Shown here in pieces: positions 1 to 10,866 of a stretch of DNA of 34,955 nt (position 1 is its first letter; each line of letters begins with the position of its first letter). The notes under the pieces are model-generated. The model was not told where the DNA came from. It searched no databases and worked only from the letters and a program-made list of their open reading frames with translations. Source of the stretch: JAYZDP01 sp036337765 (GTDB lineage Bacteria > Acidobacteriota > Thermoanaerobaculia > Multivoradales > Multivoraceae); the NCBI GenBank assembly GCA_036337765.1, contig JAYZDP010000083.1:1-34955 (forward strand), in the 5' to 3' direction. The translations under genes were made by a program, and so were the position numbers.

Positions 1-1420
1 GGACGGCGAGGACGGCGAGGACGGCGAGGACGGCGAGGACACCGATTCCGAGGATGCCGAGCCCGCGCAACCCGATCAGGCGTTGGACGACGAAGAGCTG
101 ACGGACGATGCAATCGAAGACGAAGAGACCGAGGGCGGCGAGGTCGACAACGCCGACGACGAGCAGGATTCGGAAGGCGAGGATGAGGACGACGAGTCCG
201 AGGTTGAGCCGGTCCGTGACCCGCTCCCAGCCATCGACGCGTTCACATTCGAAAGCGGCGCGGAGATGCTCGTCGAGCTCCGCGACGAAGATCTGAGAAA
301 GGCCACCATCGGTGCGGAGATCGTCCTGTCCTTCGCGGTGCCGGAGCCGGCGTCGTTCGAGGAGCTGCAGCCGGAAGCTGAACCCGAACCCGAGCCCGAG
401 CCGGAAGAAGCGAGTGAGGAAGGCGACCCGGAAGACGAGGACGCGGAGCCTGAGCTCGAGCCGCTACCGCCGATCCCTAAGGTGATGACGGCCCTCGCGA
501 TTCGTACGAGAGCTCCGGGACGCAAGCCGAGCCCGTTCTCGAACATCGTACGCATCGTCTTTCTCGAACCACCCGACCCGCCGTGGGATGTCGCGCTCGA
601 GGCGCAGGAGAGCTGGATCACGGTGACCTGGGAAGCCGATCTGCCCGAGGAGGAGTCCGACGAAGAGTCGGAGGCCGAGGGTGATGTCGCAGCCCCAGCC
701 GAGGACGCCGTTGAAGTGGCCGCACCGGACGTCACCGACGAGATCACGAACGAGGATTCGGCCGGCGACGACCCGCTGATGGACGAGGCAACGCTAGTCG
801 AGGCCGTGCCCGAGCTCGTCGGCTTCAACGTCTATCGGCGTTCCGCAGGAAACTCCGACTGGGGAGTCCCGATCGGACAGGTCCGATCGATGACCATTAC
901 CTACTCGGACCGGACCGCCGAATACGGCAACCGCTATGAGTACACCGTCACCACCGTCATCGAGGACGACACCGAGGTCGAGTCTGAGGCGGCGGCGATC
1001 GCCGAGATCGACTACTCTGACGCCTTCGCGCCGCGGGCGCCGGACGGCGTGGTGGTCCTGACCGAAGCCACCCGCATCCGCCTGCTCTGGAACCGCGTCG
1101 ATGCCGACGACCTCGCTGGGTACATGGTGTACCGGAAGGTCCCGGACGCGACTCCTGAGCCCGAGCCACCGGCAGAAGTCGAAAACGTCGACGCCGAGAC
1201 CGAAGACGGCGAGGATGACGAGCCGGTCGAGGCAGGCGCGACCGAAGATCAGCCCGAGATCGACAAGGGCGAGGCCCTCACGGCAGAGCCGATTGTCCAG
1301 CTCGACTTTTCCGACGACACCATCGAGCCAGACCAGACCTACGACTATCGGATCACGGCCGTTGACGAAGAGGGCAACGAGAGCAGTCCGAGCTCGCCGG
1401 TTACGGCCGAGACTCAATGA
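1..1420 (+). CDS. Acidic fibronectin type III-like repeat protein, 5' end outside window
   Basis: The frame is open from base 2, so the N-terminus (and any signal peptide or lipobox) lies outside the window; 472 residues are visible. The N-terminal visible part is almost pure Asp/Glu/Gly. It is followed by three FN3-like beta modules at about 230-560, 590-1010 and 1030-1415, recognisable by strands such as ITVTWEA, GFNVYRR, IRLLWNR, GYMVYRK and the closing YDYRITAVDEEGNES. Each module carries a long acidic, Pro/Glu-rich insertion (about 345-475, 640-790 and 1150-1275). FN3 modules are usually extracellular binding or spacer domains, so an exported or lipoprotein surface protein is likely but unproven. 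Its TGA overlaps the dapF ATG (ATGA at 1417-1420), implying translational coupling. Substrate and partner are unknown. Confidence 0.75.
   Translation, partial: DGEDGEDGEDGEDTDSEDAEPAQPDQALDDEELTDDAIEDEETEGGEVDNADDEQDSEGEDEDDESEVEPVRDPLPAIDAFTFESGAEMLVELRDEDLRKATIGAEIVLSFAVPEPASFEELQPEAEPEPEPEPEEASEEGDPEDEDAEPELEPLPPIPKVMTALAIRTRAPGRKPSPFSNIVRIVFLEPPDPPWDVALEAQESWITVTWEADLPEEESDEESEAEGDVAAPAEDAVEVAAPDVTDEITNEDSAGDDPLMDEATLVEAVPELVGFNVYRRSAGNSDWGVPIGQVRSMTITYSDRTAEYGNRYEYTVTTVIEDDTEVESEAAAIAEIDYSDAFAPRAPDGVVVLTEATRIRLLWNRVDADDLAGYMVYRKVPDATPEPEPPAEVENVDAETEDGEDDEPVEAGATEDQPEIDKGEALTAEPIVQLDFSDDTIEPDQTYDYRITAVDEEGNESSPSSPVTAETQ
2..37 (+). repeat. 9-bp tandem repeat, four copies, in the acidic coding region
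   Basis: GACGGCGAG is repeated four times without interruption (2-10, 11-19, 20-28, 29-37) and encodes Asp-Gly-Glu tripeptides. It touches the left edge, so the true copy number may be larger. The unit is a multiple of three, so copy changes would keep the frame. Confidence 0.9.
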
Positions 1421-2232
1421 CCCCGTTCTTCAGGCTCTCGGGCGCCGGCAACGATTTCATCGCTCTCGCCGAGCCCCAGTCTCTGCCGTCGGCCGACCAG
1501 ATCCGCAGCTGGTGTCGCCGCGGCGTAGGCCTCGGAGCCGACGGACTACTGATCGTGAGGCGTTGCGCAGACAAGCGCCAGGCACCGACTCTAGGACTCG
1601 AGTACTTCAACGCCGACGGCGGACCCGCCGACCTCTGCCTGAACGGCGCGCGCTGCGCCGCCCGGCTGGCCGATCACCTCGGATGGACCCACGGCAGCTG
1701 CACGCTGGACACCGCCGCCGGCCTGCTCGGCGCCACGGCGGACGTGGCGAACGACTACGTTGTCGAAGCGCCCCTGCCAAGCACAGCCACGCCTCTCGTT
1801 CTCAACGTCGACGGGCACAGCTACGAGGGGTGGTCGGTCACCGTCGGAGTTCCCCACTTCGTCGTCTTCACCCACGTCATGCCCGGCGACGAGTTCCCTG
1901 ACCTGGCCGGCGCTCTCCGGCACCATCCCGACCTGGGTCCGGCGGGAGGCAACGTCGACTTCGCCGTACATGCGCCCGGGGCATTCGGGATCCGCAGCTT
2001 CGAGCGCGGAGTGGAAGCCGAAACCCTGGCCTGCGGCACCGGTGCACTGGCGGTCGCCGCCGCGGCGCTCGAGGGTCACCAAACAGGGCTGCCGATGAGC
2101 CTGGTGACACGCAGTGGCTTCACCCTCGAAGTGCTTGGCACGGTGGGCTCCGAAGGGATCGATTCGTGGTCGCTCAAGGGCGACGCGCGGATCGTGGCGG
2201 CGGGGCACATCCTTCCAGACGCCACACCCTGA
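1417..2232 (+). CDS. dapF: Diaminopimelate epimerase
   Basis: Converts LL-2,6-diaminopimelate to the meso form for lysine and peptidoglycan synthesis in the cytoplasm. The 271-residue length fits the family (E. coli about 274). The N-terminus FFRLSGAGNDFIAL matches the family start, and both catalytic cysteines are present: C74 in NADGGPADLCLNGARC and C206 in ETLACGTGALAV. The first motif normally reads C-G-N-G; here it is C-L-N-G, a small departure next to the active cysteine. The ATG overlaps the stop of the upstream acidic FN3 gene by the ATGA arrangement, so it is probably translated by coupling. tyrS follows 46 bp downstream. Confidence 0.93.
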   Translation: MTPFFRLSGAGNDFIALAEPQSLPSADQIRSWCRRGVGLGADGLLIVRRCADKRQAPTLGLEYFNADGGPADLCLNGARCAARLADHLGWTHGSCTLDTAAGLLGATADVANDYVVEAPLPSTATPLVLNVDGHSYEGWSVTVGVPHFVVFTHVMPGDEFPDLAGALRHHPDLGPAGGNVDFAVHAPGAFGIRSFERGVEAETLACGTGALAVAAAALEGHQTGLPMSLVTRSGFTLEVLGTVGSEGIDSWSLKGDARIVAAGHILPDATP

Positions 2233-2278
2233 GTCGCGGGGGCCTGGTCCCTGCCTGCTATTGTTCGCAGCTTCCGCA

Positions 2279-3496
2279 ATGTCGACTTTTCCCCCCATCG
2301 AAGAGCAGATGGCGTTGCTGCGCCGAGCTACGGCGGATCTCGTCGACGAGGACCAGCTGCGCGCCAAACTGGCGCGCGCCGAGGAGACCGGCGAGCCGCT
2401 GGTGGTGAAGACCGGCTTCGACCCTACCGCCCCGGATCTGCATCTCGGCCACACCGTTCTGATGCGCAAGATGCGCCACTTCCAGCAGCTGGGCCATCGC
2501 GTCATCTTCCTGGTCGGCGACCTCACCGCCATGATCGGCGATCCGAGCGGCAGGAAGGCCACCCGACCCCAGCTCTCGAAGGAAGAGGTCGACGCCAACG
2601 CCGAGACCTACAAGCAGCAGGCCTTCCACATCCTCGATCCCGACCTCACCGAGATCGACAGCAACAGCCGTTGGCTGAGCGAGCTCGGCACCGAGGGAAT
2701 CATCCGCCTCGCCGGCTCCTACACGCTGGCGCGGATGCTCGAGCGCGACGACTTCCGAACGCGGCTCGCGAACAACCAACCGATCTCGATCCACGAGCTC
2801 CTCTACCCGTTGACTCAGGCCTACGACTCGATATTCCTCGAGGCCGACGTCGAGCTCGGCGGCCACGACCAGATCTTCAACCTCCTGGTGGGGCGGCAAC
2901 TGATGAAGGAGCGGGGCCTGGATCCTCAGGTCGTCATCACCGTGCCACTCCTGGTCGGCACGGACGGGGTTGAGAAGATGTCGAAGAGTGTCGGCAACGC
3001 GATTGCGCTCGAGGACTTGCCGAAGGAGATCTACGGCAGGACGATGTCGATCCCCGACGAGCTGATGTGGAACTGGTGCATTCACCTAACCGAGCAGCCC
3101 GAGGCGGAGATCGAGTCACGCAAGGCGGCGGTTGCGTCCGGAGAGCTTCACCCCAAGGAGGTGAAGATGGAACTCGCGCGCCAGCTGGTGGCACAATTTC
3201 ACGACGACGACGCTGCGACCGAGGCCGAGCGGGAGTTCGAGTCGGTGTTCCGTGGCGGAGGAGTTCCTGACGACGTTCCGAGCCACGCAGCGGTCCAGGG
3301 AAAGACGATCGTGGCGATCATCGCCGACGCCGGTCTCGCGACGTCGAAGAGCGAGGCCCGGCGGCTGATCCGGCAGGGCGGCGTTTCGATTGATGGTGAG
3401 AAGGTCGCGGACCCCTTCCTCGTGCCTGACAAGCGAGACGAGCCGTACCTCGTCAAGGTCGGCAAACGCCGCTTCGCAAGACTCGAAATCGCCTAG
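2279..3496 (+). CDS. tyrS: Tyrosyl-tRNA synthetase
   Basis: Charges tRNA-Tyr with tyrosine. The 405-residue class I enzyme has the HIGH-type motif HLGH at residues 55-58, KMSKS at 233-237, and a C-terminal S4 RNA-binding domain (about 340-400, with SEARRLIRQGGVSIDGEKV). The frame is open further upstream to 2114, but that would run through dapF; ATG 2279 gives a normal synthetase N-terminus. No Shine-Dalgarno precedes this ATG; instead TATTGT (2259-2264) sits 14 nt upstream and could be a -10 box giving a very short leader. The stop TAG shares bases with the stop of the converging fur-like gene (CTAG at 3493-3496). Confidence 0.95.
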   Translation: MSTFPPIEEQMALLRRATADLVDEDQLRAKLARAEETGEPLVVKTGFDPTAPDLHLGHTVLMRKMRHFQQLGHRVIFLVGDLTAMIGDPSGRKATRPQLSKEEVDANAETYKQQAFHILDPDLTEIDSNSRWLSELGTEGIIRLAGSYTLARMLERDDFRTRLANNQPISIHELLYPLTQAYDSIFLEADVELGGHDQIFNLLVGRQLMKERGLDPQVVITVPLLVGTDGVEKMSKSVGNAIALEDLPKEIYGRTMSIPDELMWNWCIHLTEQPEAEIESRKAAVASGELHPKEVKMELARQLVAQFHDDDAATEAEREFESVFRGGGVPDDVPSHAAVQGKTIVAIIADAGLATSKSEARRLIRQGGVSIDGEKVADPFLVPDKRDEPYLVKVGKRRFARLEIA

Positions 3497-3924
3497 CGGG
3501 CGCAGCTCGTGCAAACGCCCTGGATCTGCATGCTGTGGATCTCGTGCTCAAAGCCGTGCGCCCGGCAGATCTCGGCCTGTAGCGCCTCGATACCGGGACT
3601 CACGAACTCGACCACCCTTCCGCACTCGCTGCACACTAGGTGATCGTGGCGCTGACCGGCGTGCACGTGCTCGTAGACGTGCCCCCGTCCGCCCAGGCGG
3701 TGCCTGCGCACCAGACCGCACTCGACGAACAGATCGAGTGTCCGGTACACCGTGGCGCGAGACGTCTTCAGCCCCCTCGACTTCATGGCTCGAAGAATCG
3801 CATCGGCGTCGATGTGACCATGCTGAGCATAGATCTCGTCGAAGAACGCGAGGCGCTCGGGCGTCAGCCGCAACCCGCGCTGGCGTATGAACTCGACGAA
3901 ACGTCCGTGCTCGGTGCTCGCCAC
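3493..3924 (-). CDS. Fur-family metal-responsive transcription regulator
   Basis: A 143-residue protein with the Fur layout: N-terminal winged helix (RLTPERLAFFDEIYAQHGHIDADAILRAM, then SRATVYRTLDLFVECGLV as recognition helix) and a C-terminal metal/dimerisation domain with the His-rich stretch EHVHAGQRHDHLVC and two CxxC pairs (CSEC and CTSC) that typically hold structural zinc. Whether it senses iron (Fur), zinc (Zur) or peroxide (PerR) cannot be read safely from the sequence. The start is GTG 3924. TACGAT (minus strand, 3938 to 3933) lies 8 nt before it and may be a -10 box of a leaderless transcript. It converges on tyrS with overlapping stops and diverges from the small membrane protein gene. 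Confidence 0.92.
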   Translation of the reverse strand: MASTEHGRFVEFIRQRGLRLTPERLAFFDEIYAQHGHIDADAILRAMKSRGLKTSRATVYRTLDLFVECGLVRRHRLGGRGHVYEHVHAGQRHDHLVCSECGRVVEFVSPGIEALQAEICRAHGFEHEIHSMQIQGVCTSCAR

Positions 3925-4027
3925 GACCCACTATCGTACCGAAGGCCCCTTGATACGCTGACCGGCCGGCCCGGGTCTGTCCCCGCCGCATCGGGAACCG
4001 ACCGCGCCCCACGCCGTAAACCTGCTC

Positions 4028-4366
4028 ATGACGACCCCCAACGCCAAGGGAGACGACACCCCCCGTCCCTCCCTGCCCGCACCGCCGGAGGTCCTTCCGC
4101 CGTTGCCGACGCCGTTGCGGATCGTCCTCTATTTCGCCGGCTGGCTGCTGCTGCTGGTCGGCATTCTCGGACTGGTACTGCCCGGCCTGCAGGGCATCCT
4201 CACGCTCTTCATCGGCGCCGCCGTGCTGTCACTGGCCAGCGAGGCCGCCCACCGCTGGCTCAGGCGACTGCTACGACCGTGGCCACCGGCCGAGAAGCGC
4301 TTCGTCCAAATGCGCGCCAAGATGCGCGCGCGCCTAGCCCGCTTCGGCAAGCGGGGACCGCGGTAG
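4028..4366 (+). CDS. Small membrane protein, PGPGW-like
   Basis: 112 residues. A Pro-rich N-terminus (1-28) is followed by two close hydrophobic segments (about 30-50 and 52-68, around GWLLLLVGILGLVLPGLQG) and a strongly basic tail (RWLRRLLRPWPP, then KMRARLARFGKRGPR), so the tail probably faces the cytoplasm. The LVLPG turn between hydrophobic segments resembles the putative transmembrane PGPGW family, whose function is not known. It is a single-gene unit between the divergent fur-like gene and convergent gltA. I see no Shine-Dalgarno before ATG 4028. Confidence 0.72.
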   Translation: MTTPNAKGDDTPRPSLPAPPEVLPPLPTPLRIVLYFAGWLLLLVGILGLVLPGLQGILTLFIGAAVLSLASEAAHRWLRRLLRPWPPAEKRFVQMRAKMRARLARFGKRGPR

Positions 4367-4459
4367 TCATGACTGCAAGGCAAGACTAGGCCCAACCGCG
4401 CTCATATCAGCGCTCTACCGTCGAGACGCCCGACCCGCTATGACTTACCGCGGCTCCCG

Positions 4460-5725
4460 CTACCTGTCGTCGACGGGAACGAACGGGCGCTTCGCGGGGC
4501 CGGTGTAGAGCTGCCGTGGGCGGTTTAGGCGCGCCTCGTTGTCGCCCTTCATTTCTTTCCAGTGGGCGATCCACCCGGGTAGGCGGCCGAGAGCGAACAT
4601 GACCGTGAACATGTTCGTCGGGATGCCCATCGCCCGGTAGAGGATGCCGCTGTAGAAGTCGACGTTCGGGTAGAGACGCTTGTCGACGAAGTACGGATCC
4701 TTTAGCGCCACTTCCTCGAGGTTCATGGCGATACCGAGCAGCGGGTCGGAGAGCCCTAGCTGGTTCAAAACCTCGTCCGCCGCCGCCTTGATGATCTTCG
4801 CCCGCGGGTCGAAGTTCTTGTAGACACGGTGGCCAAACCCCATGAGGCGGAAGTCGGAGCTTTTGTCCTTAGCCAGATTGACGTACTTCTCGTAGTCGCC
4901 GTCGTCGTCGGAGATCATCTGTAGCTGTTGGATCACAGCCTGGTTCGCACCACCGTGCAGCGGTCCCCACAGCGCGCAGATGGCAGCCGCGATCGATGCG
5001 AAAAGGTTAGCCTGGCTCGAGCCGACCATCCGCGCCGTTGACGTCGAGCAGTTCTGCTCGTGGTCCGCGTGCAAGATCAGGAGAAGGTTCAGCGCCCGAT
5101 CAACTGCCGGCGAGAACTCGTACGGCTCGGCCGGAACGGCGAACATCATGTGCAGAAACTGTTGGGTGTAGCTGAGGTCGTTGCGCGGATAGATGAAGGG
5201 CTGGCCGATCGACTTCTTGTACGAGAAAGCGGCGATCGTCTTCGCCTTCGACAATAGGCGGATGGCGTTGCGACCGAGGTCGTCTTCCTCGTCGTAGTAG
5301 GTCGAAAGTGCCGCTATTAGAGAGGCCAGAATGACCATGGGGTGCGAGGTCGCCGTGAAGCCGTCGAGGAACTTCTTCATGTCCTCGTGCAGCATGCTGT
5401 GGTGGTTGAGGTCGTAGCGGAACTGCCGCAGCTCGGCCCTGTTGGGAAGCTCGCCGTGGATCAACAGGTAAGAGACCTCGGTGAAGCGCGCCCCGGCACA
5501 GAGCTCTTCGATTTGGTAGCCGCGATAGCGCAGGATGCCTCTCTCGCCGTCGATGAAGGTGATCGCGCTCTTGCACGAGCCGGTGCTTCCGAAGCCGGGA
5601 TCGTAGGTGATAGCCCCGCTCTGCCCCCGCAGGGAGAGGGTATCGATACCCACCTCGCCCTCGGAGCCGACAAATACCGGTAGCTCGTACTCTTGGCCGT
5701 CAAGGATCAATTTGGCGGTCTTCAT
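4460..5725 (-). CDS. gltA: Citrate synthase, type II
   Basis: Condenses acetyl-CoA and oxaloacetate to citrate, the first TCA step. The 421-residue length is that of the larger hexameric type II enzyme. Catalytic residues are in place: H257 in GPLHGGANQAV, H299 in MGFGHRVYKNFDPRA, and D356 in LYPNVDFYSG. The N-terminal beta domain (ELPVFVGSEGEVGIDTLSL) is typical of gltA. It lies on the same strand as queE and acnA; acnA supplies the next TCA step, although queE sits between them. A sigma-70-like promoter can be proposed about 80-110 bp upstream (5807-5835). Confidence 0.96.
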   Translation of the reverse strand: MKTAKLILDGQEYELPVFVGSEGEVGIDTLSLRGQSGAITYDPGFGSTGSCKSAITFIDGERGILRYRGYQIEELCAGARFTEVSYLLIHGELPNRAELRQFRYDLNHHSMLHEDMKKFLDGFTATSHPMVILASLIAALSTYYDEEDDLGRNAIRLLSKAKTIAAFSYKKSIGQPFIYPRNDLSYTQQFLHMMFAVPAEPYEFSPAVDRALNLLLILHADHEQNCSTSTARMVGSSQANLFASIAAAICALWGPLHGGANQAVIQQLQMISDDDGDYEKYVNLAKDKSSDFRLMGFGHRVYKNFDPRAKIIKAAADEVLNQLGLSDPLLGIAMNLEEVALKDPYFVDKRLYPNVDFYSGILYRAMGIPTNMFTVMFALGRLPGWIAHWKEMKGDNEARLNRPRQLYTGPAKRPFVPVDDR

Positions 5726-5806
5726 CGGATCGTTGCTCCCAACTCGCTAAACGGGGCACAAGGCCCCATCTTGAGGATTTTCTAGAAGGCCGGTTCGGGG
5801 AGCCGG

Positions 5807-5835
5807 ATTGTAGCGTCGGCTCGCAGGTGGTGCAA
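5807..5835 (-). promoter_or_regulatory. Candidate sigma-70 promoter of gltA
   Basis: On the minus strand TTGCAC (5835-5830) and TACAAT (5812-5807) are separated by exactly 17 nt. The -10 is a 5/6 match to TATAAT; the -35 keeps only TTG of TTGACA. The transcript would start near 5800 with a leader of about 75 nt before gltA ATG 5725. Confidence 0.4.
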
Positions 5836-5871
5836 GAACGCGGCCACTGTGTCGGGCCCGGTCAGGAGCGC

Positions 5872-6540
5872 TCAAACACCCCTGGTTTCCGCGCCCCAAA
5901 TAGCCTTGTGAAGCTGAGTCTGAAGCCTCACTGCCAGCCGATCCTCCAGGATCCAGGCGCTCAGCGACTCGAGATCGACGGAGCCGTGCACGGGGCTGAA
6001 CAACACCGGACAGCGTGCCTCAAGGGAGCGTTCCCGCACCAGATCGCGCGCCCACTCGTAATCCGAACGACCTGCAACGACGAACTTCAGCTCGTCCTTC
6101 TTACCTACGAGGTCGAGATTTTGCCATCGATTGGCCTGGGCCTCGCCACTCGCCGGACACTTGACGTCGACAATGCGGTGCACTCGATCGTCGACAGAGC
6201 CGATGTCGAGTCCACCACCGGTCTCGAGCAGCACCTCGTATCCTGCGTCGCACAGGGCGCTCAGCAGGACCTTGGATCCGGGCTGGAGCAGAGGCTCGCC
6301 TCCCGTCAGCTCGACGAGGGTGCAGCCAAAGCCTTCGACCGTCTCGAGGATCTCGCCGTGCTCCATCCAGGACCCCTCGTAGAAGCTGTACTCGGTGTCA
6401 CACCACACACAGCGCATCTGACAGCCGGTCAAGCGAACGAACACACACGGCTTCCCAGCCCAGGACGACTCCCCCTGGATCGAGTAGAAGATCTCGTTGA
6501 TCCGTAGCCGGCCGGTCGGAATGTCGGAAGCTGTCACCAC
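5872..6540 (-). CDS. queE: 7-carboxy-7-deazaguanine synthase (radical SAM)
   Basis: Radical SAM enzyme converting 6-carboxytetrahydropterin to 7-carboxy-7-deazaguanine, on the pathway to preQ0 and queuosine in tRNA. The N-terminus LRINEIFYSIQGESSWAGKPCVFVRLTGC is characteristic, followed by the cluster motif C-x3-C-x2-C (CQMRCVWC) and the SAM-binding ELTGGEPLLQ. The frame is open up to a GTG at 6651, but the added residues are basic and unlike the family. GTG 6540 or the adjacent GTG 6537 sits just after GAGG (6545-6548) and gives the expected N-terminus, so about 222 residues. No other queuosine gene is in the window. It follows acnA on the same strand. Confidence 0.9.
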   Translation of the reverse strand: MVTASDIPTGRLRINEIFYSIQGESSWAGKPCVFVRLTGCQMRCVWCDTEYSFYEGSWMEHGEILETVEGFGCTLVELTGGEPLLQPGSKVLLSALCDAGYEVLLETGGGLDIGSVDDRVHRIVDVKCPASGEAQANRWQNLDLVGKKDELKFVVAGRSDYEWARDLVRERSLEARCPVLFSPVHGSVDLESLSAWILEDRLAVRLQTQLHKAIWGAETRGV

Positions 6541-6677
6541 GTTGCCTCGAGAGACGGGTCTGTCGGGAAGCCGATCCCGTCGCAGAGGTCCGTCACCTCT
6601 GGCAATCTCCTTCGGCTTCCCACCTTGCCCCGTGTCGCCCCTCCGCGGCACGGAGTACTTTTCTGATCGCGGATCAC

Positions 6678-9422
<2,745 letters not shown>

Positions 9423-9524
9423 TGCAAGTCTCCGAGAGCAGTTGGGCGCGGCGCACGGCAGCGCTCCAGATGTCGTGGGGGGCCCCCGGCGGGTGCGCCC
9501 GGGCGGGGGTGCCCAGGGAGCCCC

Positions 9525-9533
9525 ATATTACCA
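9525..9533 (-). promoter_or_regulatory. Possible extended -10 promoter of acnA
   Basis: The minus strand reads TGGTAATAT here (9533 to 9525), a TGn extended -10 plus a 4/6 match to TATAAT, about 100 bp before the acnA ATG. No convincing -35 is visible. Between it and acnA lies very GC-rich, partly palindromic DNA (9474-9518). Confidence 0.25.
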
Positions 9534-9572
9534 CCCTGATCCGGGCATCGCCGGGAGGTTAAGATCCGTCAC

Positions 9573-10157
9573 GTGAGCGCTGCAGAAGGCATCGAGACTC
9601 CGCTCCTGTTGGCGGCCATGCCCCAGGTTCACGACCCGTTCTTCCACCAGAGCGTCGTACTTCTGGTGCACCACAACGATGAAGAGGGAAGCTTCGGCCT
9701 GATCGTCAACCGGCCGACCGAGCTGAAGATCGCCGACATCCTGGAAGGCATGAAGATCGGCTGGGGGGGCAGTCCTGACGCGCTCGCCTACTTTGGCGGA
9801 CCCGTCCAACCCCAGCTCGGCACAGTCATCTACGGAGGGGACGATCGCACTGAAAAGCTGAGTGCTGCCTCCGAGGTCTTCCCGGGTATTGGAACCACGC
9901 AACACTACCGCGATCTCGAGCTCCTGGCCCATCGGCCGCCCGCCAGAATCCGCTTGGTTCTCGGCTACGCCGGCTGGGGTGAGGAGCAGCTGCTCGGTGA
10001 GATCCTGCGCAACGACTGGGTCACGGCACCGGTCAAGGCCGATCTGATCTTTCCGACGGAGCCGGAGACCGCCTGGGAGACGACACTACGTTCGGTGGGC
10101 TTCGATCCGGCGAGCCTGCCGTCGTGGACACCAGATCCTGACTCGAGCGCGAATTGA
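9573..10157 (+). CDS. YqgE/AlgH family protein (DUF179)
   Basis: 194 residues with the full family signature: LLLAAMPQVHDPFFHQSVVLLVHHNDEEGSFGLIVNRP at the N-terminus, the GGPVQP turn in the middle, and LVLGYAGWGEEQLLGEI near the C-terminus. The family is widespread and structurally known, but its biochemical role is not settled; Pseudomonas algH was named from a regulatory phenotype. The start is GTG 9573. GGGAGG lies rather far upstream (9553-9558), whereas TAAGAT (9560-9565) ends 7 nt before the start and could be the -10 box of an almost leaderless transcript. A small helical gene follows 34 bp later. Confidence 0.93.
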   Translation: MSAAEGIETPLLLAAMPQVHDPFFHQSVVLLVHHNDEEGSFGLIVNRPTELKIADILEGMKIGWGGSPDALAYFGGPVQPQLGTVIYGGDDRTEKLSAASEVFPGIGTTQHYRDLELLAHRPPARIRLVLGYAGWGEEQLLGEILRNDWVTAPVKADLIFPTEPETAWETTLRSVGFDPASLPSWTPDPDSSAN

Positions 10158-10191
10158 GTACCTTGCTAGCAGCGACCATAAGCGAGAGCTC

Positions 10192-10407
10192 ATGGACCCC
10201 GAGAAGCTGACCGCGCTCCTGGCCCGCATCGACTATCTGGACGAGCGCTGGACCTATCGCATTCGCCCTGAGAAGGGCGGGTCGATGATTCGCCCGAGCG
10301 AAGAGGAAGTCGACCGCCGCCAGCGCGAGTTGGCCAACTACACCATCGAGATCAAGGACATCCTGCGCGAGCTCCTCGAAGAGCTGAGGCCCCCGGAGAC
10401 CGAGTAG
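10192..10407 (+). CDS. Small charged helical protein, unknown function
   Basis: 71 residues, rich in Glu/Arg/Leu, with two probable helices (about 3-25 and 40-66, the second EVDRRQRELANYTIEIKDILRELLEEL coiled-coil-like) around a basic turn. No cysteine, signal peptide or membrane segment. I do not recognise a family. It is probably cotranscribed with the upstream yqgE-like gene (34 bp gap), and its TAG directly abuts the stop of convergent dut (10407/10408). The tight fit between two real genes supports its being translated. Confidence 0.65.
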   Translation: MDPEKLTALLARIDYLDERWTYRIRPEKGGSMIRPSEEEVDRRQRELANYTIEIKDILRELLEELRPPETE

Positions 10408-10866
10408 CTAGCCGCCGCCGGTCGAGCCGAACCCGCCCGCCCCGCGGTCGGAGTCAGCGAGATCGTCGGCCACCACCCACTTCACCTCGGCGACCGGGGC
10501 GAAGACGAGCTGCGCGATTCGGTCGCCGCGCTCGATGGTGTGGCTCTCGCCGCCGAGATTCGCAAGGATCACACCGATCTCTCCCCGGTAGTCCGAGTCG
10601 ATCGTGCCTGGAGCATTCGGAAGCGTGATTCCATGCCGCAGGGCGAGGCCGCTTCGCGGCCGCACCTGACCCTCCCAGCCAGCGGGGATCTCGACCACCA
10701 GCCCGGTCGGCACTAGCACGCGTTGGCCGGGCTCGACCGACTGCGATTCTTCGATGGCCGCACGCAGGTCATAGCCGGCGCTCCCCGCGGAGGCACGCTC
10801 GGGCAGCGGCAGTCCCCGACCGTGCGGAAGGACGCGGATCTTGACGGCGGGCCCGGCCGTACTCAC
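10408..10866 (-). CDS. dut: dUTP diphosphatase
   Basis: Hydrolyses dUTP to dUMP and pyrophosphate, keeping uracil out of DNA and feeding thymidylate synthesis. The 152-residue trimeric-type enzyme shows all five motifs in order: AGYDLRA, PRSGLALRHG, NAPGTIDSDYRGEIGV, ERGDRIAQLVFAPV and the C-terminal RGAGGFGSTGG arm that closes over the active site. The start is GTG 10866, overlapping the stop of the upstream pseudopilin gene (GTGA at 10863-10866). It is therefore the last gene of the secretion/pilus locus, although its function is unrelated. Confidence 0.95.
   Translation of the reverse strand: MSTAGPAVKIRVLPHGRGLPLPERASAGSAGYDLRAAIEESQSVEPGQRVLVPTGLVVEIPAGWEGQVRPRSGLALRHGITLPNAPGTIDSDYRGEIGVILANLGGESHTIERGDRIAQLVFAPVAEVKWVVADDLADSDRGAGGFGSTGGG

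Noticed and set aside
9474..9518. Very GC-rich palindromic patch (GGGGGGCCCCC and nearby) upstream of acnA as a terminator or riboswitch
   Set aside because: There is no T-run or recognisable riboswitch core; it is explained by base composition, though it could form weak structure in the acnA leader.
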